A stretch of 51,484 nt of DNA from Natrinema versiforme JCM 10478 (GTDB lineage: Archaea; Halobacteriota; Halobacteria; Halobacteriales; Natrialbaceae): assembly GCF_000337195.1 (NCBI RefSeq), contig NZ_AOID01000016.1, positions 67,312 to 118,795 on the forward strand, written 5' to 3'. Positions 8,283-15,815 of the stretch are shown here, in pieces. The first letter of the stretch is position 1; each line of letters opens with the position of its first letter. A model generated the notes under the pieces. That model saw nothing but the letters and a program-made list of their open reading frames with translations. It was not told the DNA's origin and did not search any database. The translations under genes and the position numbers were made by a program.

Positions 8283-10337
8283 ATGAGTAGCACCGCCGAC
8301 ACGGATGACGTGATCGAGGTCAGTAGCGACGGGATAGCCGTCCGAAAGACGTTCGAAGCGGACGAGTTCCCCGTCCCAGCGATCCGGTTCCAGATCGAAT
8401 CGGACCGCGACGAGCCGGTCACATTTCAGCTTTCGGAGGAGATTCCCGAATCGTTCCCGATGGACAAGGTCGGGTTCCATCCGGACTATCACAGCGACGA
8501 CTGGACGGCGTTTCAGGACAACCACGTCGAGTTCACCGCCACGCTCGAGGCCGGCGGCCGACTCGAGACGGTCTACGGCATCCAGATCGACGACGAGAGC
8601 CGGGCCGCGGCGTTTCTCACCGAGCCGACGATCGTCGAACGCAACGCCGACGACGACGGCGCGGCAGACGCCAACGAGGTCGACGACGAGGTCATCGGCA
8701 ACATCGTCTCCGAGGACCGGAATCAGGCGGTCAAAGACATGATCGCCGGCGAATCGGACACCGTCCCCGGACTCGAGGACGACGAGGATGATGGAGTCGA
8801 TGCCGATTCGACGGCGGACGCAGGCGGTGCCACAGCGACAGACGAGGGACCCGACGACGAGCCGGCCGACGAGTCGGACGGACTCGACCTCGATCTCGGC
8901 AACGTCGATCCCGATCCGGTCGACGTCGAGACGGACGACGACGGCGATGCGGACGACGCGCCGGATATCGATCTCGGGTTCGAGGAAGAAGAGATTCCGG
9001 AGCCGGAAGACGACGCCGCGGACGGCGACGCGGCCGAGTCCGACGGACTCGATCTTGATCTCGGAACCGAAACCGAGGAGTTCGACGACGCGGAGGACGT
9101 GTCCGACGACTCCGAGGCCGGTGACGAACCCGAAATCGAACTCGACCTCGAGGAAGCGGCGGCTGCCGCCGACGAGGACGAGGACGAAGCCGACGAATCG
9201 ACCACAGAACTGGACGCCGTCGACGACCTCGAGACGGACACGGCGGAGACGGACGACGAGCAACCGGCCGACGCGACGGACGATCTCGATCTCGAGGCGG
9301 CCGAGCCGGCCACCGAAACCGAGACCGACTCCGACGAGACGGACGAACCTGCACCCGACGAAACAGGCGACGCGGCGGCAGACGAGGTGGACGAACCCGC
9401 TCTCGACGAAGGCGACGCTGTCGACGAGGAGGCCGTCCTCGACGACGAACCAGAATCGGAAGCGGCTGACGCCGAAACGGACGCCGACTCCGTCGCTGCC
9501 GAAGCCGAGCCGGACGAGACCGAGACGGACGAGTCCGCGGCCGAATCGCTCGAGGCGACGACCGACGCCGAGTCCGAGCCGTCGGCCGAGGAAGACGCGG
9601 CAGCCGTGGCCGACGACGCCGACGAATCGGCCGCGACGGCCGCTGTGGCACCGAACCCGGATCCCGACTTTGGCGGCTCGGTCGCCGCCCGACTCGCGAC
9701 CGAAATCCGCGACGGAACGATCGACGACGACGATCTCGAGACCATTCAGTCGGAACTCGATCTCGAGCCCGCGGGGCCGGAGATCGCCAAAGTCGAGCAC
9801 CTCCAGAGTCGCGTCGAGGAGGTCGCGGCCTACACGGATGCCCTCGAGACGTTCCTCGAGGAGAACGGCACCGGCGCGCAACTCATCGAGGAACTCCAGA
9901 CCGATATCGACGCCCTCGAGGACGATCTCGCGTCGATCGACGACCGACTCGAGGGGACCGAGACCACGGTCGACGATATCGAAGGCGACGTCGCCGACCT
10001 CACCGACTGGAACGGCGACCTCGAGACCGATCTGCGTGCGGTCGGCGACGACGTCGACGAACTCGAATCGGACGTCGTCGACCTTGCCGACGATATCGAC
10101 TCGGTCGACGACGATGTCGAAACGGTCGCGGACGACCTCGACGATGTCGAAGATACCGTCGACACGGTCGAGAACGATCTCGAACGCGTCGGCGAAGACG
10201 TCGACTCCGTCGAGGAAGAAGTCGCGTCCGTCGGCAACGACCTCGAGACGGTCGAAGACGAACTCGAGGCTGTGCGAGAAGACGTGACCGATATTCAGGA
10301 GTGGCGCGACCAGCTCGGATCGATGTTCTCGGACTGA
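8283..10337 (+). CDS. 684-aa protein: N-terminal beta domain, acidic low-complexity centre, long C-terminal coiled coil
   Basis: Residues 1-125 form an apparently folded, beta-rich domain. Residues 150-460 are a low-complexity Asp/Glu/Ala/Thr tract carrying short repeats such as SDGLDLDLG. Residues 495-680 are a continuous heptad-patterned coiled coil built of units like DDVDELESDVVDLADD. No ATPase motif, membrane helix or signal is seen, so this is not SMC. The shape suggests a cytoplasmic scaffold or a chromosome- or cell-shape-associated rod with an anchoring head (inference). Its own TATA box is at 8250-8257, and the next gene begins 82 bp downstream in the same direction. Function unknown. 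Confidence 0.7.
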   Translation: MSSTADTDDVIEVSSDGIAVRKTFEADEFPVPAIRFQIESDRDEPVTFQLSEEIPESFPMDKVGFHPDYHSDDWTAFQDNHVEFTATLEAGGRLETVYGIQIDDESRAAAFLTEPTIVERNADDDGAADANEVDDEVIGNIVSEDRNQAVKDMIAGESDTVPGLEDDEDDGVDADSTADAGGATATDEGPDDEPADESDGLDLDLGNVDPDPVDVETDDDGDADDAPDIDLGFEEEEIPEPEDDAADGDAAESDGLDLDLGTETEEFDDAEDVSDDSEAGDEPEIELDLEEAAAAADEDEDEADESTTELDAVDDLETDTAETDDEQPADATDDLDLEAAEPATETETDSDETDEPAPDETGDAAADEVDEPALDEGDAVDEEAVLDDEPESEAADAETDADSVAAEAEPDETETDESAAESLEATTDAESEPSAEEDAAAVADDADESAATAAVAPNPDPDFGGSVAARLATEIRDGTIDDDDLETIQSELDLEPAGPEIAKVEHLQSRVEEVAAYTDALETFLEENGTGAQLIEELQTDIDALEDDLASIDDRLEGTETTVDDIEGDVADLTDWNGDLETDLRAVGDDVDELESDVVDLADDIDSVDDDVETVADDLDDVEDTVDTVENDLERVGEDVDSVEEEVASVGNDLETVEDELEAVREDVTDIQEWRDQLGSMFSD

Positions 10338-10419
10338 CTCGGCTCAATCCCTGACTGCACGGCTCACGGCTCTTCCGGAAACACAACTCGTTTATCCGTC
10401 GCCGGTGGAGAACCGATCG

Positions 10420-11346
10420 ATGGGCGAGACGATACCGATCGCTGTTCCACGCAAGGGGCGACCCCTCGAGTCGGTCCTCGACCGACTCGCGGACCGCCTC
10501 GATGTCCCCGAACTCGCGGACGACATCACGTCGACGCTTCGCCACGAAAAGGCACTCACGAAGGGGTCTATCGATCCCGACGAGGAGGACGTCTACCATC
10601 GTCTCGCCGACTACAGCTCCGTCGACGATCCGACCGAGCCCGAATACACGCTATTGCGGGACGACCGCGCCGGGAAGCCCCGCCGGATCGTCTTCGACAG
10701 CGTCACGATTCCGCTGACGAATATCGAAGGGGTACCCGACGACGCGGCGATTCAACTCGTCGGCCGCGAAGAGCCGTTTCGCTCCCTCCGAACCCACGAG
10801 TTCGCGCTCGGATTCGACAGCGCAGATCTGGTCCTCGAGGAGGTCGTCGAACTCCGGCCGGAACCGCTCAACCGGATCGCCGACGTGAACGCCCGGATCA
10901 ATCCCGCCGATACCGACGTTCAGGTCGTCACCGGACTCGGCGATACGGTCTATCACACGTTGTTGGCAACGCCTGAGGTCGCCCCGTCGTCCGGATCGCT
11001 CGACCGGGACTTCCTCGAGGCCTACGAGGGACCGCTCTGTATCGAACCCAGATACGAACGGCTCGTCCAGGCGGTACTCGGCACGCGAACCCTCGACGGC
11101 GTCGACTTTCGCTACCCCGACGAGGACCGCGAGGAGGAGGCGGCCATCGCCGACGCGGGACTCGGCGTCTACCTGACCGTCACCGGCTCGACCGCTCGCG
11201 AACACGGGCTCTTGCTCGGCGAACAGCTCTTCCCGAGCGAGACAGTGTTGCTCGAAAACACGGCCGAAACCACTGATACGGTCGATCTCGTCCGCTCCCT
11301 GCTGAACGGCGGCGACCTCGAGACGGAACTCGCCGTCGAGCCGTAG
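10420..11346 (+). CDS. HisG-like (ATP phosphoribosyltransferase-related) protein
   Basis: This encodes 308 residues. The N-terminus (IPIAVPRKGRPLESVLDRL) resembles the start of HisG, which begins a periplasmic-binding-protein-like fold that joins ATP and PRPP in histidine synthesis. The middle part (LRTHEFALGFDSADLVLEEVVEL) and the C-terminal ferredoxin-like part fit loosely. No histidine genes are near, and the PRPP-binding loop of true HisG is not clear to me, so this may be a paralogue with another substrate. ATG 10420 follows a TTTATCC box about 30 bp upstream; a GTG at 10405 is the alternative. Confidence 0.5.
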   Translation: MGETIPIAVPRKGRPLESVLDRLADRLDVPELADDITSTLRHEKALTKGSIDPDEEDVYHRLADYSSVDDPTEPEYTLLRDDRAGKPRRIVFDSVTIPLTNIEGVPDDAAIQLVGREEPFRSLRTHEFALGFDSADLVLEEVVELRPEPLNRIADVNARINPADTDVQVVTGLGDTVYHTLLATPEVAPSSGSLDRDFLEAYEGPLCIEPRYERLVQAVLGTRTLDGVDFRYPDEDREEEAAIADAGLGVYLTVTGSTAREHGLLLGEQLFPSETVLLENTAETTDTVDLVRSLLNGGDLETELAVEP

Positions 11347-11729
11347 ACACCGTTCTCGAGGCTCGTCGATTCAGACTGCTGGCACCAATTTGCGGAGACA
11401 CGTCACTACCGTTCGGTCGTGCGGCTACAGTCCCATCCCGTTACGATAGTGGTTGGAGACCGTTCTACTTGCTGGGAACGGCTTTGATATCGATGTCAAC
11501 GCCGATGCAGCAGCGTTTCCGTTCGATGCGTTCGACAACCGATCGCGTTGGGTGTTCGTGCCGAATTTGATATAGCGAGATACAATTTATTCGTCCGATC
11601 TCGAGCGTGTGGGTTACAGATAATTGTAGTGAATTTCTGATATAGCGTGCAGCATACAGCCGGAATCGCCCGTCTGAAACCCTGCTGCTCTCCGGGTCAT
11701 CGGCGCTGCGAATCAGCGCGGCCAGTTTC
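11347..11729. other. 383 bp intergenic stretch without a credible gene
   Basis: Short overlapping frames here lack haloarchaeal amino-acid composition. The stretch is more AT-rich than its surroundings and holds the phrase TGATATAGCG twice (near 11569 and 11640). I see no tRNA, terminator or recognisable mobile-element end. Confidence 0.4.
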
Positions 11730-12782
11730 CTACACGGTGACAGCGTAGATGTGCTCGAGGTAGGTCTCACGAACGCGGTCGCCCCAGTTGTGGGTGTAGG
11801 TATCGATCACGTCGCCGGCGACGTCGCCGCGGAGGTACTGGACGATCCCCCGATCGCCGGTTCGATCCCGCAGATGTGTGGTGAAGAAGTGCCGGAAGTA
11901 GTGAGGCGTGACGTTCTCCTGGGTCCCACCGCCGGTCCGGTACCAACCGTGGTCTCGAGCGTGTTTTTCGACGATATAGCGGACATCCGACGGCGTGAGC
12001 CGCTCGCCCCACGAGTCTCTGGTGTCGAGAAAGAGCGGCCGTGCCGGCGAGGTCGCGTCGGGACGGATCGCCAGCCACTCGAGCAGCGCCTGCTGCAATT
12101 CGGCGTCGACGGGGACGACCGTATCGCGCTTTCGCTTGTTCGAGGCCGTCCGTTCCTCGCCGTTGACGGCCGTCCCGCGGGCCGGTTCGGCCGAAACGAA
12201 CAGCGACGATGGCCGGCGCTCGAGGCCGACACGCGGCGACCACTCGCAGTCGAGTTTCGCCTGCACGGACTCGAGGTGGAGATCCCGCAAATCGAGGTTA
12301 CACAGTTCACCGACGCGCATCCCCGTCTTCAGGAGGGTAACGATAACAGACCGCTCGAGGGGGTGAGCGATCGACTCGAGGAACGACCGCATTTCGCCGA
12401 CAGAGAGGTCCCGTCTCGTCGGGTTGGTTTCGATCGATTCGGACATCTCCTCCATGACGAGCGCCATCGGATTGTCGTCGAAGACGCCGACGCGGGTCAT
12501 ATAGTCGTAGAATCGGTTGAGATAGGACGCGTAGCTCGCGATTGTACTCGATTCGAACTCGCCGCGCAGCGAGTGAATCCACGCCATACACTCTCGGCGC
12601 TCGGCCGCGCCGATCGCGTCCATGTCGAAGCGCTCCCGGACGAAGACCTCGAACTGGCGAAGCACCCGCTCGTAGGCCTCGAGCGTTCGGTCGCTCTTGC
12701 CGTGATAGCGCTGGTCATCGAGGAAGTACTCGATGGGGTCGGTCACGTCCGCCGGCGCGTCGGTCCCGGGTTCAGTCGCCAT
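11730..12782 (-). CDS. Tyrosine recombinase (XerC/D-like, full length)
   Basis: This encodes 350 residues from the ATG at 12782; a GTG at 12791 adds three. An N-terminal SAM-like core-binding domain spans about 15-110 and the catalytic domain about 125-345. Numbering from the GTG, the catalytic residues are R159 (TGMRVGEL), a Lys in the NKRKRDT beta hairpin near 219-221, H297-x-x-R300 (PHYFRHFF), H334 and nucleophile Y344 (RETYLEH). Its start overlaps the DUF5805-like gene, so they form one operon. The pair directly abuts the provirus; it could be a host Xer-type recombinase or belong to the element. Confidence 0.85.
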   Translation of the reverse strand: MATEPGTDAPADVTDPIEYFLDDQRYHGKSDRTLEAYERVLRQFEVFVRERFDMDAIGAAERRECMAWIHSLRGEFESSTIASYASYLNRFYDYMTRVGVFDDNPMALVMEEMSESIETNPTRRDLSVGEMRSFLESIAHPLERSVIVTLLKTGMRVGELCNLDLRDLHLESVQAKLDCEWSPRVGLERRPSSLFVSAEPARGTAVNGEERTASNKRKRDTVVPVDAELQQALLEWLAIRPDATSPARPLFLDTRDSWGERLTPSDVRYIVEKHARDHGWYRTGGGTQENVTPHYFRHFFTTHLRDRTGDRGIVQYLRGDVAGDVIDTYTHNWGDRVRETYLEHIYAVTV

Positions 12783-13167
12783 CGCCACCACCGTCGGTTG
12801 TCGTGTACCCGCCGTGGCGACCGCTGTATCGAATCCGGTTTTCCGACTGGAGCTCCTCGAGCGTCTCGTCCAATCGCGACTCGATGTCGTCCGAAACCGC
12901 CTCGAGGAGTCCGTCCCACGAATACGTGTCAGACGAAAGTAAATTGAGGACTTGTGTTTCGAGGGCGTTACCCCCAGGGTCTGGGTCGGGAGAATTGGGT
13001 TCCGCTGAACCGGATTCGAACCCCTTTCGCCCCGCTTGAACCATCGTTCGAACGAACTCGCTCTGGCTCATATCGAGATCATCGGCGTGGGATTGCCACT
13101 CCTCTTTCTGGTAGGCCGGCACGTACGTTTTGACAGATTTTCGAGTTGTATCCGCCGAATCGCTCAT
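12772..13167 (-). CDS. DUF5805-like protein with ribbon-helix-helix-type N-terminus
   Basis: This encodes 131 residues. The N-terminus (KSVKTYVPAYQKEEWQSHAD, then DMSQSEFVRTMVQAG) has the strand-helix-helix pattern of ribbon-helix-helix DNA binders. The C-terminal half (TYSWDGLLEAVSDDIESRLD to IRYSGRHGGY) looks like a winged helix. Haloarchaea carry this family next to tyrosine recombinases. It overlaps the recombinase start by 11 bp, implying translational coupling and a role as directionality factor or regulator (inference). I chose ATG 13167; the frame is open to 13314 but lacks conserved character. Confidence 0.7.
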   Translation of the reverse strand: MSDSADTTRKSVKTYVPAYQKEEWQSHADDLDMSQSEFVRTMVQAGRKGFESGSAEPNSPDPDPGGNALETQVLNLLSSDTYSWDGLLEAVSDDIESRLDETLEELQSENRIRYSGRHGGYTTTDGGGDGD

Positions 13168-13239
13168 ACGCCATCCGTCAAACGCAGTGATCTTCAATCT
13201 ACCCATTATTCGATCTAAGTGAGTCAATGCAAAAAAGTG

Positions 13240-13264
13240 AAACCGCCGCGCCCTCTGGCGGTTT
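13240..13264. terminator. Hairpin in the gap at the left provirus edge
   Basis: AAACCGCC and GGCGGTTT form an 8-bp perfect stem around a 9-nt loop, followed by TC, and an A6 run lies just upstream. It could be a bidirectional terminator or part of an attachment region between the DUF5805-like gene and the first viral gene. Confidence 0.4.
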
Positions 13265-13312
13265 TCAGGCCTCGAGTAATGGTCAGAAACCAGAGAATCC
13301 GGGGGATCAGGC

Positions 13313-13414
13313 ATGAACTACTGCCCACAGTGCGGCGGGAAACTCACGACCGAGACCTCGCCCGGCGGCATCCCTCGCCGAGTCTGTTCCGACTGTGACG
13401 GTGGTATTCGATGA
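13313..13414 (+). CDS. 33-aa zinc-ribbon mini-protein, first gene of provirus early operon
   Basis: The 33-residue product has CPQCGG near its start and CSDCDGG near its end, a minimal CxxC...CxxC zinc knuckle pair separated by about 20 residues. The TGA overlaps the next ATG (ATGA), as throughout this operon. Such mini zinc proteins are common in haloarchaeal viruses; function unknown. The regular overlap and the Cys spacing are the reasons to believe such a short gene. Confidence 0.65.
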   Translation: MNYCPQCGGKLTTETSPGGIPRRVCSDCDGGIR

Positions 13415-13656
13415 GCGACGACGAACCCGCTTTCTCCGTGACTACATCCCTCACTCGAGGGACCGGCACCGACGACCGCGACTCGTTCAAAGTCACGGTC
13501 GCGGCCGACGATCTCGAGGAACTGGACCGGAAGCTCGAGCGGATGCGCGAACGACTCGGCGACCACATGGCCGCGTGCCTCGAGATGCAGCCGGAGAACA
13601 AGACCGGCCGGAAGATCGCGGACGATCAGGCCGGACTCGATGAGGTGGAAGCATGA
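13411..13656 (+). CDS. Small viral protein with helical C-terminus (DUF7389-like?)
   Basis: This encodes 81 residues. After a beta-rich first third (FSVTTSLTRGTGTDDRDSF) comes VTVAADDLEELDRKLERM, a charged helix likely to form a coiled coil, and a Lys/Asp-rich tail. It overlaps both neighbours by 4 bp. The family label is a guess from memory of haloarchaeal proviral proteins; no enzymatic motif is visible. Confidence 0.6.
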   Translation: MSDDEPAFSVTTSLTRGTGTDDRDSFKVTVAADDLEELDRKLERMRERLGDHMAACLEMQPENKTGRKIADDQAGLDEVEA

Positions 13657-13874
13657 CCTACACGAAGGAGAGCTTCATTCGCCGGCTCGAGGAGAAAGAC
13701 CACGTCGAACAAGTCGGCGATCTCGGTAACAGCGTCGTCGCGTTCGAGACTGTGTCCAAGGACATGAGCGCATACGGCGCGCTTATCGCCGACACCGAAT
13801 GGACAATCACAGCTACCGACTGGAACCAGCGAGCGGTCTTCTTCGCACCCATCAGGGAGGTGCAGAACGAGTGA
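13653..13874 (+). CDS. Small viral protein, unknown function (73 aa)
   Basis: This encodes 73 residues, mostly beta, with a compact hydrophobic core (SVVAFETVSKDM, EWTITATDW, RAVFFAPI). It has no cysteines, membrane helix or known motif. Its ATG overlaps the preceding stop and its TGA overlaps the GTG of the SWIM gene, so it is translated as part of the early operon. Confidence 0.6.
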   Translation: MTYTKESFIRRLEEKDHVEQVGDLGNSVVAFETVSKDMSAYGALIADTEWTITATDWNQRAVFFAPIREVQNE

Positions 13875-14317
13875 CGTACCTCGATTTCCGCCACGAGGCA
13901 GACGAGCAAACGACCAGCTGGCAGCGCGCCGATCCTCGAGCCGCGCTCGTCGAGCGAGTCGATCCGATCACCTTCCGAGTCATGCTCCAAGGCGGCAGCG
14001 AGTACCACCGCGTTCACTACGCCCTCGAGCGCGGCGCACACGTCGGCTGGTGCGACTGCAAGGGCTTCGAGTACCGAGACGACGAGAATAGCCCCTGCGC
14101 GCACCTCTGCACGCTTCGGAAAGCCGAGGGACCGGGCGAGATTACCCCGCTCGAGACAGTCAACGGCGAGCCTATCGAAGCGGTCGATTCATCCGCGCTC
14201 GAGGGAGGGACCGAGATCGAGCCGGACAAGCGAGCCATGACCGACGGTGGACTGATTGACCCACCGGCAGCCGGGAGCGACGGCCGCACCTTCGGACGGC
14301 CGGAGTCGAGGCTGTAG
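13871..14317 (+). CDS. SWIM-type zinc-finger protein
   Basis: This encodes 148 residues from a GTG at 13871 inside GTGA, overlapping the previous stop; the open frame upstream has no better start. Residues about 55-80 carry the SWIM signature CxC...CxH (GWCDCKGF then SPCAHLC). SWIM fingers bind DNA or protein and are found in recombination cofactors and transposon proteins. The C-terminal 70 residues are Pro/Gly/Glu-rich and probably disordered. This is the only early gene with a recognisable nucleic-acid-binding module besides the RHH-winged-helix protein, so a replication or recombination accessory role is plausible (inference). Confidence 0.7.
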   Translation: MTYLDFRHEADEQTTSWQRADPRAALVERVDPITFRVMLQGGSEYHRVHYALERGAHVGWCDCKGFEYRDDENSPCAHLCTLRKAEGPGEITPLETVNGEPIEAVDSSALEGGTEIEPDKRAMTDGGLIDPPAAGSDGRTFGRPESRL

Positions 14318-14349
14318 CCACGCACGCGCCACCCGCGCGCGACTCCCTC

Positions 14350-14436
14350 GGATATCCCCCCAAGGGGGGAGATATCCTCACGTACCGAACTTAGCGCCGT
14401 CATGCGAATATCGGGGTATCCAAACGGGATATCCCG
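14350..14436. promoter_or_regulatory. Cluster of GGATATCC palindromes in the provirus early operon
   Basis: The 143 bp gap between the SWIM gene and the next gene holds an imperfect hairpin at 14350-14376 (GGATATCCCCCC, AA, GGGGGG, AG, ATATCC) and a perfect 12-bp palindrome CGGGATATCCCG at 14425-14436. A half-site-like AATATCGGGGTATCC lies between them. Spacing and repetition suggest binding sites for the regulator encoded immediately downstream, or an origin-like element. Confidence 0.5.
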
Positions 14437-14460
14437 ACCCCCCGAAGATACCGAGACACC

Positions 14461-15015
14461 ATGCAAGTCAACACCAAAATCGACGACGAACTGATAGCCG
14501 GTCTCGAGCGAGAGATGGACACAGAGAGCGTTCAGGAGTGGATTCGAGAGCAAATCCGCCAAGAAGTCGGCCCCGATCTTGACGATAACCCCGACACGTC
14601 GTACTACCCCGAACGCAACCGTGACCGGAGAGTGTACGAAGCACTCCTTCAACACGGCGGACACGACGTTTTAGCCAACTACGTGCGGCTTGACGATATC
14701 AAGCCCGAGATGGCGATGGAGAGCCAGATATCGAAGGACGATATCTACGGCACCCTGAAGCGGATGGAGCGGCACAACCACGTGCGCCTCGAGTCAGGCA
14801 TGTACGCGAACGACCCGGTGCAAGTTCGCGCCCGTCCGCCGTCCGCCGACCCCGACATGTGGACCCGTGCGAAAAGTCGAGATCGGCAGATGGACCCCGA
14901 TATCCTCACCACCGCAGCCGGCGAGTCGTCGGCAGCCCAGAGAAAGCTACTCCGTGATATCGAAGCGGCAGACGACGAGAATACCTCCCCGACGGAGGCG
15001 GTCGCGGATGACTGA
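14461..15015 (+). CDS. Ribbon-helix-helix plus winged-helix regulator of the provirus
   Basis: This encodes 184 residues. The first 36 (QVNTKIDDELIAGLERE then VQEWIREQIRQEV) match the strand-helix-helix pattern of RHH repressors. Residues 60-120 form a winged helix (RVYEALLQHGGHDVL, then KDDIYGTLKRMERHNHVRLE). The tail is acidic. An RHH and a winged helix in one chain is well suited to a viral switch protein. The gene is preceded by the GGATATCC palindrome cluster and contains several further GATATC sites (near 14698, 14728 and 14741), suggesting autoregulation (inference). Confidence 0.65.
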   Translation: MQVNTKIDDELIAGLEREMDTESVQEWIREQIRQEVGPDLDDNPDTSYYPERNRDRRVYEALLQHGGHDVLANYVRLDDIKPEMAMESQISKDDIYGTLKRMERHNHVRLESGMYANDPVQVRARPPSADPDMWTRAKSRDRQMDPDILTTAAGESSAAQRKLLRDIEAADDENTSPTEAVADD

Positions 15016-15157
15016 CTGCTACGAGTGCGGGAAGGTCGTCGGTATCTCAAACGGCGAAGGAACCGTCCTCTGTCGGACGTGTTCGCCGTTCGGCGTTCCG
15101 ACGCGCTACCTTCCGACCAGCGGTTCCGGTTCACCGGAGGTGCCGGCAGATGATTGA
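15008..15157 (+). CDS. 49-aa Cys-rich zinc protein
   Basis: This encodes 49 residues with CYECGK at 4-9 and CRTCSP at about 22-27, a two-knuckle zinc ribbon, then a Pro/Ser/Gly tail. ATG 15008 overlaps the previous stop (ATGACTGA) and its TGA overlaps the next ATG. Function unknown; it belongs to the run of mini zinc proteins in this operon. Confidence 0.65.
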   Translation: MTDCYECGKVVGISNGEGTVLCRTCSPFGVPTRYLPTSGSGSPEVPADD

Positions 15158-15263
15158 CCCTGTTTTCTGCCCGGAGTGTGACACCGAGACGAACAAATTT
15201 CGCCGGATGTGCGAGAGTTGCGGCTGCGATAAGTGGGCCTCAGAACTGGGTGTTAGACCATGA
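15150..15263 (+). CDS. 37-aa Cys-rich zinc protein
   Basis: This encodes 37 residues with CPECDTE at 7-13 and CESCGCDKW at about 22-30, again two CxxC pairs at zinc-ribbon spacing. Start and stop both overlap neighbouring genes by 4-8 bp, which supports a real gene despite the length. Confidence 0.6.
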   Translation: MIDPVFCPECDTETNKFRRMCESCGCDKWASELGVRP

Positions 15264-15595
15264 TTCGGTGGCTCAAGCGGAAAGTCCTGTGTGGCCTTGG
15301 CCTCCATTCCGGCTACGTCGAAGCAGGCCAAGACGACGGCGAGAGCTACCTGTTCTTCCACTGCTCACGGTGCGGCCGTGACCTCTGGCCTACCGAAGTT
15401 CAGGGGATACATAACCTGTACTACGAGGGTAGGGAACTCGAGCGGCCACAACCCGAGTGTGTGCTGTGCGGAGACCCGGCAGACTGTCTCGTTCCGAACG
15501 CGCCCGGTATGGGGAACGAACGCTACTGCAACGACTGTTGCCCGCGCTGTAACCCGACTTCCGCGATAGACGATAAGGAGGAAAGCCATGAGTGA
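15260..15595 (+). CDS. Multi-cysteine zinc protein (111 aa)
   Basis: This encodes 111 residues. The N-terminus (MIRWLKRKVLCGLGLHSGY) is basic, with CSRCGRDLW at about 35-43, then CVLCGDPADC and CNDCCPRCNP in the C-terminal half, making at least two potential zinc sites. The HCSRCGRDLW part resembles the cytochrome-like or zinc-ribbon tails common in halovirus proteins. It overlaps both neighbours. Role unknown, probably nucleic-acid or protein binding. Confidence 0.65.
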   Translation: MIRWLKRKVLCGLGLHSGYVEAGQDDGESYLFFHCSRCGRDLWPTEVQGIHNLYYEGRELERPQPECVLCGDPADCLVPNAPGMGNERYCNDCCPRCNPTSAIDDKEESHE

Positions 15596-15815
15596 CGCCG
15601 AACGCGGACCGAACGGCTTCCCCTACATCTCCCCGGACACGTCGTTCAGTACGTGGGAGAACGGCGAGCACTGCATCATGCTGAAGCGAAAGGACGGGAA
15701 GGCCCTGAAAGTGAACCTGAAGCCGGAACAGATGGAGGGGCTACGAGAGGCTATCACCCACCACCTCGAGCACGCTTCCGGCGAGGGGGACGAGCAGGAA
15801 GGTGGTTCGCCATGA
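15588..15815 (+). CDS. Small viral protein, unknown function (75 aa)
   Basis: This encodes 75 residues. The central part (EHCIMLKRKDGKALKVNLKPEQM) forms an apparent beta hairpin followed by a helix (EGLREAITHHLEH) and an acidic tail. The start has a strong Shine-Dalgarno (AAGGAGGA) 7-8 bp upstream, inside the preceding gene, indicating translation from a leadered polycistronic mRNA. Confidence 0.65.
   Translation: MSDAERGPNGFPYISPDTSFSTWENGEHCIMLKRKDGKALKVNLKPEQMEGLREAITHHLEHASGEGDEQEGGSP

Noticed and set aside
8220-9881. 553-codon open frame on the minus strand opposite the acidic coiled-coil gene
   Set aside because: It is Val/Arg/Gly-rich and unlike haloarchaeal proteins; long antisense frames are expected opposite Asp/Glu-rich GC-biased genes.
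8283-10337. SMC or Rad50-like ATPase
   Set aside because: There is a long coiled coil but no Walker A, Walker B or signature motif in any part of the chain.
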